Assembly: GCF_001238275.1 (NCBI RefSeq) | Contig: NZ_LGTB01000030.1 | Coordinates: 1 to 64,000, forward strand | Length of the DNA stretch: 64,000 nt | DNA from: Bradyrhizobium viridifuturi | GTDB lineage: Bacteria; Pseudomonadota; Alphaproteobacteria; Rhizobiales; Xanthobacteraceae | Direction: 5' to 3' | Shown here: in pieces, positions 26,211 through 34,142 of the stretch | How the letters are laid out: every line of letters starts with the position of its first letter | How positions within the stretch are numbered: position 1 is the first letter of the stretch | Program-made: the position numbers and the translations under genes | The notes under the pieces: model-generated | The model's input: only the letters and a program-made list of their open reading frames with translations | The model's database searches: none | Told to the model about the DNA's origin: nothing

Positions 26211-27410
26211 ATGCGCAGGGATCCGATCATCATTGCAGGCGGCGGCATCGGCGGACTGGCCGCGGCGGTCGCGCTGGCCCGCAAGGGATTTCAGGTCACC
26301 GTGCTGGAGCGCGCGCCGCGCTATCAGGAGATCGGCGCCGGCATCCAGCTCGGTCCGAACGCGTTCCATGCCTTCGACCATCTCGATCTCGGCGACGCCG
26401 CCCGCTCGATTGCGGTGTTCATCGACCAGCTGCGGCTGATGGACGCCAACTCGGCCGAGGAGATCACCAGCATCGATCTCACCAGCTATTTCCGCCGGCG
26501 CTTCGGCAATCCCTATGCGGTGGTCCATCGCGGCGATTTGCACGGCATCTTCCTGCGCGCCTGCGAGGCGCATGCTTCCATCACGCTGCGCAGCGACTGC
26601 GACGTCATCGGGTATGACCAGGACGGCGAAACAATCGTCGCTAGGCTGAAGGACGGCGGGCGCGTCCAAGGCTGCCTTTTGATCGGCGCCGACGGGCTGC
26701 GGTCCCGGATCCGCCAGCAGATGGTCGATGACGGCCCGCCGCGGATCGCCGGCCACACCACCTATCGATCTGTCATCCCGACCGAGCAGATGCCGGAAGA
26801 TCTGCGCTGGAACGCCGCAACGCTATGGGCCGGCGCCAAGTGCCATCTGGTGCACTATCCACTCTCGGGCTGGAAGGTGTTCAACCTCGCCATCACCTGT
26901 CACAACGATCCGGCGGAAGCCTTTGCCGCGAGGCCGGTAACGCATGAGGAGGTGCTGGAAGGTTTTCGCGACGTCCATCCACGCGCCAAGGCGATCATTC
27001 ACCACGGCAGGGACTGGAAGGCGTGGGTGACCTGCGATCGCGATCCCATCGAGCGCTGGATTGACGGGCGAGCAGTGCTGCTCGGCGACGCCGCGCATCC
27101 GATGCTGCAATATTTTGCGCAGGGCGCCTGTATGGCGCTGGAGGACGCGGTCTGGCTCGCCGAGCTCTTGGCGGAGACGCCGGATCGCTTCGAGCAGGCG
27201 CTGGAAAAGTACCGGCAGGTTCGGCTGATCCGCACGGCGCGGGTTCAGCTTCAGGCGCGCGAACTCGGCACCCACGTCTATCATCCCGCCGGCGTGCACG
27301 CGCTGCTACGCAACCAGCTGATCCGCGAGACCAGCCTCGAGCAATTCTGCGACAAGCTGGCCTGGCTGTACGACTCGCCTTTCCCCGAGCGGCCGAACCT
27401 CGCCGCATAG
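26211..27410 (+). CDS. FAD-dependent aromatic hydroxylase (3-hydroxybenzoate 6-hydroxylase/salicylate hydroxylase type)
   Basis: This 399-residue class A flavoprotein monooxygenase has the FAD motif IIAGGGIGGLAAAVALA at about residues 7-23. The DG motif is LIGADGLRSRIR near 162, and GDAAHPMLQYFAQGACMA near 292 is the second FAD contact; the Gln-Gly-Ala-Cys-Met-Ala-Leu-Glu-Asp run is characteristic of 3-hydroxybenzoate 6-hydroxylases. It uses NAD(P)H and O2 to add a hydroxyl to a phenol. In this cluster the missing step is resorcinol to hydroxyquinol, so I infer it is a resorcinol hydroxylase; 3-hydroxybenzoate remains an alternative. It follows the MarR gene by 22 bases. Confidence 0.9.
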   Translation: MRRDPIIIAGGGIGGLAAAVALARKGFQVTVLERAPRYQEIGAGIQLGPNAFHAFDHLDLGDAARSIAVFIDQLRLMDANSAEEITSIDLTSYFRRRFGNPYAVVHRGDLHGIFLRACEAHASITLRSDCDVIGYDQDGETIVARLKDGGRVQGCLLIGADGLRSRIRQQMVDDGPPRIAGHTTYRSVIPTEQMPEDLRWNAATLWAGAKCHLVHYPLSGWKVFNLAITCHNDPAEAFAARPVTHEEVLEGFRDVHPRAKAIIHHGRDWKAWVTCDRDPIERWIDGRAVLLGDAAHPMLQYFAQGACMALEDAVWLAELLAETPDRFEQALEKYRQVRLIRTARVQLQARELGTHVYHPAGVHALLRNQLIRETSLEQFCDKLAWLYDSPFPERPNLAA

Positions 27411-27429
27411 GCGACGGGAGCAGGAACGA

Positions 27430-28329
27430 TCAGCCGAGCCCGCTGATGTCGGCGACCAGCACCGTGCCGGTCACCGATTCCGTGATGTAGAGCCGGTCGC
27501 GGTTGGCGCCGCCGATCGCGACATTGGTGCAGCTCTGGCCGGCGCAGGACTTGATCCGCGCGATGCACTCGCCGTTCGGTGCGAACACGAAGACGTGGCC
27601 GAGCGAAGCGTGCGCGACGAACAGCCGCCCGGCACTGTCCATCGTCATGCCGTCGGGCCCGCTCGGGCCGAACAGTGAGCAGAAGCGCCCGACCTTCGAC
27701 ACGCTGCCGTCCTTCATGAACGGCGCGCGCCACACCGCGTTGTCGCGCGTCATGGCGACGAACAGCACCGCCTCGTGCGGATCGAGCACCAGGCCGTTCG
27801 GGCTGATGCCGGTGTCGATCAGGCAGTCGAGCGCGCCGTTAACCCGCAGCCGGTAGACGCGGCCGGTCGGATCGTGCAGCCCGGTCTGGCCCTGGTCTGT
27901 GAAATAGATGTCGCCGTTCGAGGCGATGTGCAGGTCGTTGCAGCCGCGGAACGATTCCGAATTGCGCGAGCGCAGCAGCGGCGTGACCTTACCCGATCCG
28001 GGGTCGAGCTCCATCAGCCCGTGCCGGTAGTCGGCGATCAGGACGCGGCCCATCGGATCGATCTTCAGCCCGTTCGGCCAGCCGTCATACTCGGCAACCT
28101 GCGTCCACGTCTTGTCCGGCGCGATCCTGAAAATGCGGCCGAACGGAATGTCGACGATGTAGAGATTACCATCGGGATCGAATGACGGCCCCTCGATGAA
28201 GCAGTCGGTCACCGCGCCCGGCCGGTTGGCGTCGGCCCATTCGCTCGCCACCCTGCGGCGGAATTTGGTGGGCACGGCGGAAAAGATTTCGGTCGGGATC
28301 AGTTTCGGCGGCGTTTCCAGGTACATCAT
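27430..28329 (-). CDS. SMP-30/gluconolactonase-family protein
   Basis: This 299-residue six-bladed beta-propeller protein has the SMP-30 pattern: EGPSFDPDGNLYIVDIPFG near residues 47-65 (the Glu is a metal ligand), then CNDLHIASNGDIYFTDQG near 130-147 (Asn-Asp metal site) and SPNGLVLDPHEAVLFVA near 173-189. Family enzymes open lactones with Ca2+ or Zn2+. It converges on the FAD hydroxylase, so it may or may not belong to the aromatic cluster. The start is at the first of two adjacent Met codons. Confidence 0.88.
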   Translation of the reverse strand: MMYLETPPKLIPTEIFSAVPTKFRRRVASEWADANRPGAVTDCFIEGPSFDPDGNLYIVDIPFGRIFRIAPDKTWTQVAEYDGWPNGLKIDPMGRVLIADYRHGLMELDPGSGKVTPLLRSRNSESFRGCNDLHIASNGDIYFTDQGQTGLHDPTGRVYRLRVNGALDCLIDTGISPNGLVLDPHEAVLFVAMTRDNAVWRAPFMKDGSVSKVGRFCSLFGPSGPDGMTMDSAGRLFVAHASLGHVFVFAPNGECIARIKSCAGQSCTNVAIGGANRDRLYITESVTGTVLVADISGLG

Positions 28330-28378
28330 CGTTGGTTCACCCGTTGGCGGAACGGGCGAACCTTAGTTGCTTGCCTCT

Positions 28379-28408
28379 GTCATTGCGAGCGCAGCGAAGC
28401 AATCCACC
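28379..28408. repeat. Short intergenic REP-like fragment
   Basis: TCATTGCGAGCGCAGCGAAG continues into CAATCCA. This matches a short repeat found between many genes in Rhizobiales (recalled). It lies in the 144-base gap between the SMP-30 and globin genes, where I see no other feature. Confidence 0.45.
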
Positions 28409-28473
28409 TATCCGCCTGCGCGGTAGCCGGATCGGACCGACCCGCGCAACGACGCAGAGTCTTCAGCTCATCC

Positions 28474-28899
28474 CTACTCCGCCGCCTGCGCTCCGCCATA
28501 CGCTTCCGAAATCATGAAGCCGGACAGCGTGCCGTAGGCCGCGGTCCATGCAGCGGCGACGTCAGGTGTCCAGGCATCGCCGAGGCCTTTTTCCAGCGTC
28601 CACAACAGCGCGCCGCCGACCACCGGGTAATGCTCGGGCTTGGCGCCATAGCCGACATGGCGCTTGGCGAGCGCGCTCGCGGCGGGCAGGATGGTGTCGA
28701 GATTGCTCAGCCCGTTGACGACGACGGCGAGCGTCGTCATCAGCTTCTTGCGCTGCTCCTTCATGTCGGCGGGAAACATCGCCTTCACGGTGGGTGCGAC
28801 TTCGAACAAGCGATCGTAGAAAATGACCGCGGCTTGCTCGGAGATCGGCGCAACCTTGCCAAAGCTTTCCTGAACCAGCTTGATTTGGGCCGGATTCAT
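28474..28899 (-). CDS. Single-domain haemoglobin
   Basis: This 141-residue protein of the bacterial (Vitreoscilla/flavohaemoglobin-type) globin fold starts at the ATG at 28897-28899, with GGAGAG upstream. It opens with NPAQIKLVQESFGKVAPI and has the proximal-His region LAKRHVGYGAKPEHY near residues 80-95. It contains only the globin domain, without the FAD/NAD reductase half of flavohaemoglobin. It lies just downstream of a nitrate-type ABC transporter. In Bradyrhizobium a haemoglobin encoded with nitrate assimilation genes protects against nitric oxide, and I infer the same role here. Confidence 0.92.
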   Translation of the reverse strand: MNPAQIKLVQESFGKVAPISEQAAVIFYDRLFEVAPTVKAMFPADMKEQRKKLMTTLAVVVNGLSNLDTILPAASALAKRHVGYGAKPEHYPVVGGALLWTLEKGLGDAWTPDVAAAWTAAYGTLSGFMISEAYGGAQAAE

Positions 28900-29013
28900 C
28901 TCAACTCTCCTCGGTTCTGAAATGAACTCTGAAATGATTTTCGAAATGCGAGCATTGGTAGTCGCATCCGGCATTTCGGTTCAAAGCAAACGCGCCTGAT
29001 ACCGATGTCATCA

Positions 29014-29808
29014 TCACGCCGCCTCGACGAAGCTGTGGCGCTCGTAGAGGAATTCGAGCACGCGCTGCCGGCACTTCAGGTAGCTGGCGTTGGTCGCGAG
29101 CTCGAGCCGCTTGCGCGGACGCGCCAGGGGCACCTCGAGCACCTCGCCGATCCGCGCGCTCGGGCCGTTGGTCATCATGACGATGCGGTCCGACAGCAGC
29201 ACGGCCTCGTCGACGTCGTGGGTGATCATCAGGATGGTATTGCCGAGCTTCTGGTGCAGCGCCATCACCGAGTCCTGCAGATGCGCCCGGGTCAGCGCAT
29301 CGAGTGCGCCGAACGGCTCGTCGAGCAGCAGCACCTTCGGCTCCATGGCTAGCGCCCGCGCGATGCCGACGCGCTGCTTCATGCCGCCCGAGATCTCGCT
29401 CGGACGCTTGTCCCTGGCATGCGCCATCTGCACCAGGCTGAGATTGTGCATTACCCAGGCGTCGCGCTCGGCCCGGTTCTTGGTCCTGGCGAACACCTTG
29501 TCGACGCCGAGCTTGACGTTCTCGTAGACGGTCAGCCACGGCAGCAGGCTGTGGTTCTGGAACACGACGGCGCGATCCGGTCCCGGCGAATTGACCTCGC
29601 GGTTCTCCAGCAGCACGCCGCCATTGGTCGCGCCGGTGAGGCCGGCGACGATGTTGAGCAAGGTCGACTTGCCGCAGCCGGAATGGCCGATGATCGAGAC
29701 GTATTCGCCCTTCTCGATGGTCAGGTTGATGTCCTTCAGAACCTCCGTGGTCGCAGTGCCGCGGGTGAAGGTCTTATCGATGTGGTCGAGCTTCAGATAG
29801 GCCTGCAT
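29014..29808 (-). CDS. nrtD: Nitrate/taurine-type ABC transporter ATP-binding protein
   Basis: This 264-residue ATPase has Walker A GHSGCGKST near residues 41-49, Q-loop VFQNHSLLPWLTVYENV near 82-98, signature SEISGGMKQRVGIARAL near 138, Walker B VLLLDEPFGALD near 160, and switch His in ITHDVDEA. The sequence is of the NrtD/SsuB/TauB group; the ENREVNSPGPDRAVVFQ stretch is typical of nitrate transport members. It energises the permease encoded 10 bases upstream. The binding protein of the set (30782-31600) is truncated, so the transporter may not function. Confidence 0.92.
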   Translation of the reverse strand: MQAYLKLDHIDKTFTRGTATTEVLKDINLTIEKGEYVSIIGHSGCGKSTLLNIVAGLTGATNGGVLLENREVNSPGPDRAVVFQNHSLLPWLTVYENVKLGVDKVFARTKNRAERDAWVMHNLSLVQMAHARDKRPSEISGGMKQRVGIARALAMEPKVLLLDEPFGALDALTRAHLQDSVMALHQKLGNTILMITHDVDEAVLLSDRIVMMTNGPSARIGEVLEVPLARPRKRLELATNASYLKCRQRVLEFLYERHSFVEAA

Positions 29809-29818
29809 GATGTTTCCC

Positions 29819-30721
29819 TCAGTTCGCCGCCGTGCCGCGGGTCACGATCTTGCCCAGCCCTGCAATGAGACGGTCGAGCACGAAGCCGATGATGCCGACA
29901 TAGAACAGCGCCAGGATGATCTCGCTGATATGCGAGGAATTCCACGCATCCCAGATGAAGAAGCCGATGCCGACGCCGCCGATCAGCATTTCCGCGGCAA
30001 CGATCGCGAGCCAGGACAGGCCGATGCCGATGCGCAGGCCGGTGAACATGTAGGGCGCAGCCGCCGGGATCATGATCTTGGTGAAGAACTCCAGCGGATT
30101 GAGCTGCACCACCGCGGCGACGTTGCGGTAGTCCTGCGGGATGTTGCGGATGCCGACCGCGGTGTTGATGATGATCGGCCACACCGAGGTGATGAATATG
30201 ACGAAGATCGCCGAGGGCTGGCCGTCGCGGAATGCGGCGAGCGACAGCGGCAGCCAGGCGAGCGGCGGAATCGTGCGCAGCACCTGGAACAGCGGATCGA
30301 GCCCGCGCATCGCCCACACCGACTGGCCGACCAACGTGCCGAGCGCGATGCCCGCGATCGCCGCCAGCGAATAGCCGTACGCGACGCGCTGCAGGCTGGC
30401 GGAGAGATGCCAGAACAGGCCCTTGTCGATGCCGCCATTGTCGAAGAACGGATCGAGGATCAGCTCTCTGGTGTCCTTGAACACCTTAGACGGTGGCGGC
30501 AGGCTGGAGCCGGCGCGGCGGCAGATCAACTCCCACACCACCAGCAGCAGCGCGACCACGATCAGCGGCGGCACAACGCGCGCCGCGGTCTCCTTCGCCA
30601 ACCTGGCGTAGGTCTCGGCGCGCGGTGCGCGCTTCGGCGTCATGGTCACGACCGGCGCCGCGGTAGCGGCCTGCGGGATCGCCGCCGCTGACAGTTCGGT
30701 CTTGATGGCAGGCATCGACAT
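29819..30721 (-). CDS. nrtB: Nitrate/taurine-type ABC transporter permease
   Basis: The inner-membrane permease starts at MSMPAIKT (ATG 30719-30721); the extension to 30760 is poorly supported. After a 45-residue polar N-terminus there are about six helices, starting at PPLIVVALLLVVWELI. The EAA-type cytoplasmic loop is seen near NPLEFFTKIMIPAAAPYMFTG. WLPLSLAAFRDGQPSAIFVIF and GGVGIGFFIWDAWNS match NrtB more than taurine permeases. It lies between the truncated binding protein and the ATPase on the same strand and should form one transcript with both. Confidence 0.9.
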   Translation of the reverse strand: MSMPAIKTELSAAAIPQAATAAPVVTMTPKRAPRAETYARLAKETAARVVPPLIVVALLLVVWELICRRAGSSLPPPSKVFKDTRELILDPFFDNGGIDKGLFWHLSASLQRVAYGYSLAAIAGIALGTLVGQSVWAMRGLDPLFQVLRTIPPLAWLPLSLAAFRDGQPSAIFVIFITSVWPIIINTAVGIRNIPQDYRNVAAVVQLNPLEFFTKIMIPAAAPYMFTGLRIGIGLSWLAIVAAEMLIGGVGIGFFIWDAWNSSHISEIILALFYVGIIGFVLDRLIAGLGKIVTRGTAAN

Positions 30722-30781
30722 TGACAGATGATCTCCGTGGTCGGGCGACGGGCCGCGCAAGAGAGCGCGGCCCTGTCGGGC

Positions 30782-31600
30782 TCAGACATCGACACGCTTG
30801 ATAGACAGCGACTTCAGATACGCGGCTGGATCGGCGGGATCGAACACCTTGCCGTCGAAGAAGGTCTCCTTGCCGCGCGAGGTCGAGGTCGGGATATCCG
30901 ATGTCGGCACGCCGAGCTCCTTGGCGGCCTCCTTCCAGAGATCCTCGCGATTGACCTTGGCGATCAGCGCCTTGGTGTCGAAGCCCGCCTCGTACTTGCC
31001 CCAGCGGATATCCTCGGTCAGGAACCAGAGGTCGTGGCTCTGATAGGGATAGGACGCATTGTCCTTCCAGAACCGCATCTGCTGCGGCGAGTTCTCGACC
31101 ACGCGGCCGGTGCCGTAGTCGAACTTGCCCTTCATGCGATCGGTGATGTCCTCGACCGGACAGTTGATCCATTGCCGCTTGGCGCAGATCGCCGCGGTCT
31201 CCTCGCGGTTCTCCATCTTCTCGCACCACTGCTGGGCTTCCATGACCGCCATCAGCAGCGCCTTGGCGGCCTTCGGGTTCTTGTCGACCCAGGCGGCGCG
31301 CAGGCCGAACGACTTCTCCGGATGCTTGTCCCAGAGCTCGCCGGTCGTGATCGCGGTGTAGCCGATGTCCTGGTGGATCAGCTGCAGATTCCACGGCTCG
31401 CAGACGCAGAAGCAGTCCATCGTGCCGACCTTCATGTTGGCCACCATCTGCGGCGGCGGCACCACGATGGTCTCGATGTCCTTGTCGGGATCAATGCCGC
31501 CGGCGGCGAGCCAGTAGCGGATCCAGAGATCATGCGTGCCGCCCGGGAAGGTCATCGCGGCCTTCACCGCCTTGCCGGAGGCCTTCTTCTTCTCCAGCGC
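30782..31600 (-). pseudogene. Nitrate-type ABC binding protein (NrtA-like), 5' part missing
   Basis: The frame is clearly the second part of an NrtA/CmpA-family protein: ALEKKKASGKAVKAAMTFP, then GGTHDLWIRYWLAAGGI, the Pro-rich VVPPPQMVANMKVG, and DCFCVCEPWN. About 270 residues remain of roughly 430. There is no signal peptide, first lobe or credible start; the first in-frame GTG is 31565-31567 and ATG 31553-31555, both internal to the domain. Immediately upstream is the dioxygenase gene, whose TGA at 31602-31604 lies at the edge of the nrtA-like sequence. This looks like a deletion junction, or an assembly join, that removed the 5' part of nrtA and its promoter. Confidence 0.85.
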
Positions 31601-31601
31601 G

Positions 31602-32516
31602 TCAGGCGTCTTCGCTGACCTTGGTGCCGAGCGGTGCCGGCGCCATACCGCTGCCGGGCTTCACATGGAATTCGTAGGTCATCAGGCTCCACGGTCCGTC
31701 CGACCGCTGGCCATCCGGCATGACAGGATCGGTGCGCTTCTCGACCTTGGCGATCAGCTCGTCCTTCACGCCGAACACGACATCGGAGTCGATGTACTCA
31801 TCGCCCTCGACGAACACATGCGTGATCAACGGCTCATGGCCCTTGGCGTTGACCAGGAAGTGCACATGCGCCGGCCGCATCGGGTGACGGTTGGTCTGCG
31901 TGATCATCTGCCCGACCGGACCGTCGGTCGGGATCGGATAGCTGCACGGCACGATGGTGCGGAAGAAGAAGCGGCCGTCGGCATCGGTGACGAAGCGCGC
32001 TCGCGAGGACGGACCTTCGCTGGCATAGCTCGGCTTCTGCGAGTCATAGAACCCGTCGTCATCGGCGTGCCAGACATCGACCGGTACGTTGGCGAGCGGC
32101 TTGCCGTTGAGGTCGGTGACGCGGCTCTGCACGAACATGCGCTCGCCGGGCAGGCTCGCCGAGATGTCGGTGCCGTGCGGCGTCACCTTGTGCTCGCCGA
32201 CATAGAACGGGCCGAGCACGGTGGTCTCGGTCGCACCGTCGCGATCCCTGTGATTGACGGCGTCGACCAGCATCGACACGCCGAGCACGTCGGACAGCAG
32301 GATGAATTCCTGACGGATATCAGTGCACTTTTGTCCAGTGCGGGTCAGGAAGCCGATCGCGTGGTCCCACTCCTCGAAGGTGAGATTGGTCTTGCGCACA
32401 TAATCGTGCAGCGACTTCACCAGTTCCTGCAGCAGGAACTTGGCCCTCGGATCGGGCGTCTGGTCGAAGCTGCGGATGACGGCTGTGGTGAGCTCGGTTT
32501 CGTTGAACTGGGTCAT
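31602..32516 (-). CDS. Second intradiol dioxygenase (hydroxyquinol/catechol 1,2-dioxygenase family)
   Basis: This 304-residue protein is of the same family as the enzyme at 21107-21964 and shares long blocks with it (RQEFILLSD, LGVSMLVDA, GATETTVLGPF). The iron ligands are Tyr in DDDGFYDSQ, Tyr in SYPIPTDG, and the His pair in RPAHVHF. The N-terminal helical domain is complete and the C-terminus (PLGTKVSEDA) looks natural. It would cleave a catechol or hydroxyquinol between the hydroxyls. It ends exactly where the truncated nrtA-like sequence begins. It is divergent from the serine hydrolase, with a 145-base gap. Confidence 0.9.
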   Translation of the reverse strand: MTQFNETELTTAVIRSFDQTPDPRAKFLLQELVKSLHDYVRKTNLTFEEWDHAIGFLTRTGQKCTDIRQEFILLSDVLGVSMLVDAVNHRDRDGATETTVLGPFYVGEHKVTPHGTDISASLPGERMFVQSRVTDLNGKPLANVPVDVWHADDDGFYDSQKPSYASEGPSSRARFVTDADGRFFFRTIVPCSYPIPTDGPVGQMITQTNRHPMRPAHVHFLVNAKGHEPLITHVFVEGDEYIDSDVVFGVKDELIAKVEKRTDPVMPDGQRSDGPWSLMTYEFHVKPGSGMAPAPLGTKVSEDA

Positions 32517-32661
32517 CTCGGCGTTTCCCTTGAGGGCCCTTTGGGGCGTGATTGCAGGGGCGAGCGTACACTACCCGCCCGGGACCAGTAAGCGGCCGGC
32601 GATTGGTGCAGCGGACACTTTTCGGCTATCAAGCTGCCTCGCCAGCCGGAGAAATTGCCCG

Positions 32662-33934
32662 ATGTTAGCTCCCACGCCTGCCTCGCCCGAATCCGCGGGA
32701 ATGTCGACCACCGCCCTCAACCGCCTCGAAGCGCATCTGAAGAGCCGCTACCTCGATTCCGGCCGCTTTCCCGGCACCCAGGTCCTGATCTATCGCCGCG
32801 GCAAGATCGTGCATTCCACCGTCCAGGGCTTTGCCGACCTCGAGCGCAAGGCGCCGATGAAGGACGACACGATTTTCCGCATCTATTCGATGACCAAGCC
32901 GATCACGTCGGTCGCCTTCATGATGCTGGTCGAGGAAGGCAAGGTCGCGCTCGACGAGCCGGTCGCAAAGTACATCCCGGAATGGAAGAACCTCGGCGTG
33001 TTCGTCGCCGGCACCGCGCCCGCCTTCCTGACCCGCCCGCCGACGCGGCCGATGCAGATCGTCGACCTCTTGCGCCACACCTCGGGCCTCACTTACGGCT
33101 TCCAGCAGCGCTCCAATGTCGACGCCGCCTATCGCGAGAAGAAGATCGGCGAGGTCATCAAGGCCGGCACGCTCGACAGCATGATCGAGGACCTGGCGAA
33201 GATCCCGCTGGAGTTCTCGCCGGGCGAGGCCTGGAACTACTCGGTCTCAACCGACGTGCTCGGCTATCTCGTCGGCAAGATCTCAGGCGTGCCGTTCGAG
33301 CAGTTTCTGAAGGAGCGGATCTTCAAGCCGCTCGGCATGAACGACACCGATTTCTTCGTGCCTTCAGACAAGGCGCACCGCTTTGCCGCCTGCTATTCCG
33401 CCGATCCGCAGGGCGGCTTCAATCCGCTCGCCGCCGAGCGCAAGGGCACGCTGACCTTGCAGGACGATCCGACCACCAGCTCGTTCCTGTCGCCGCCCTC
33501 GCTGGTCTCGGGCGGTGGCGGGCTGTGCTCGACCGCGGCCGACTACCTGACCTTCTGCCGGGCGCTGCTCAACGGCGGCGAGCTCGGCGGCGTCCGGCTG
33601 CTCGGCCCGAAGACGTTGAAGCTGATGGCGTCCAACCATCTGCCCGGCGGCGTCGACCTGCCGGCGATGTCGCGTTCGATGTTCGCCGAGGCCGCCTATA
33701 ACGGCATCGGCTTCGGCCTCGCTTCGCCGTCACCATGCATCCGGCGCAGACGCTGATCGCCGGCAGCCCGGGCGAATTCAACTGGGGCGGCGCCGCGACG
33801 ACGTCGTTCTTCATCGATCCGGCCGAGGAGCTGATCACGATCTTCATGACCCAGGTGCTGCCGTCGAGCGCTATCCGCTGCGGCGCGAGCTGCGCACCAT
33901 GGTCTACGCCGCGATCACCGAGAGCAATCTCTGA
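32662..33934 (+). pseudogene. Serine hydrolase of the beta-lactamase/esterase EstB type with two frameshifts
   Basis: The start is ATG 32662 with GGAG upstream. The class C beta-lactamase fold is evident: Ser-x-x-Lys as SMTK near residues 76-79, and Tyr in NYSVS near 193. The frame is intact to GIGFGL at 33720. There one base is missing (CTCG followed by CTTCG, expected CTCGGCTTCG), and the sequence continues in the next frame with TMHPAQTLIAGSPGEF, including the GGAATTSFF segment that holds the family third motif. A second missing base at about 33866-33871 is needed to reach the expected RRELRTMVYAAITESNL and TGA at 33932-33934. The substrate is unknown; such enzymes hydrolyse esters or amides. 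Confidence 0.8.
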
Positions 33935-33966
33935 CCGATGCCTCTTCCGCGGCGCACAACTCCTCT

Positions 33967-34040
33967 GAGCATGATCTCCGCGCAAGCGCGTCCCGCGCTT
34001 GTCGCGCGGGAAAACCGCTTCAGACTTTTCCGGATCGTGC
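33967..34040. repeat. Palindromic intergenic element with GAGCATGATC ends
   Basis: The element starts GAGCATGATC and ends GGATCGTGC, with an internal hairpin of GCGCGTCCCGCGC type followed by GGGAAAACCGCTT. The same kind of end pair (GAGCGTGAT and ATCATGCTC) frames 48615-48681 in this window. I recognise this as a family of short palindromic elements frequent in Bradyrhizobium. It lies between the serine hydrolase and the HWE kinase and overlaps the region expected to hold the kinase promoter. Confidence 0.6.
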
Positions 34041-34142
34041 ACCTGGCGCCGCGGAATTTTTCCGATTGCCAGTCATTTCCTTTGGCGGACTTTTGCGACT
34101 TCCCCTAAGCTCACCGCAAACGGGCGCCGACCCGGGGACATT

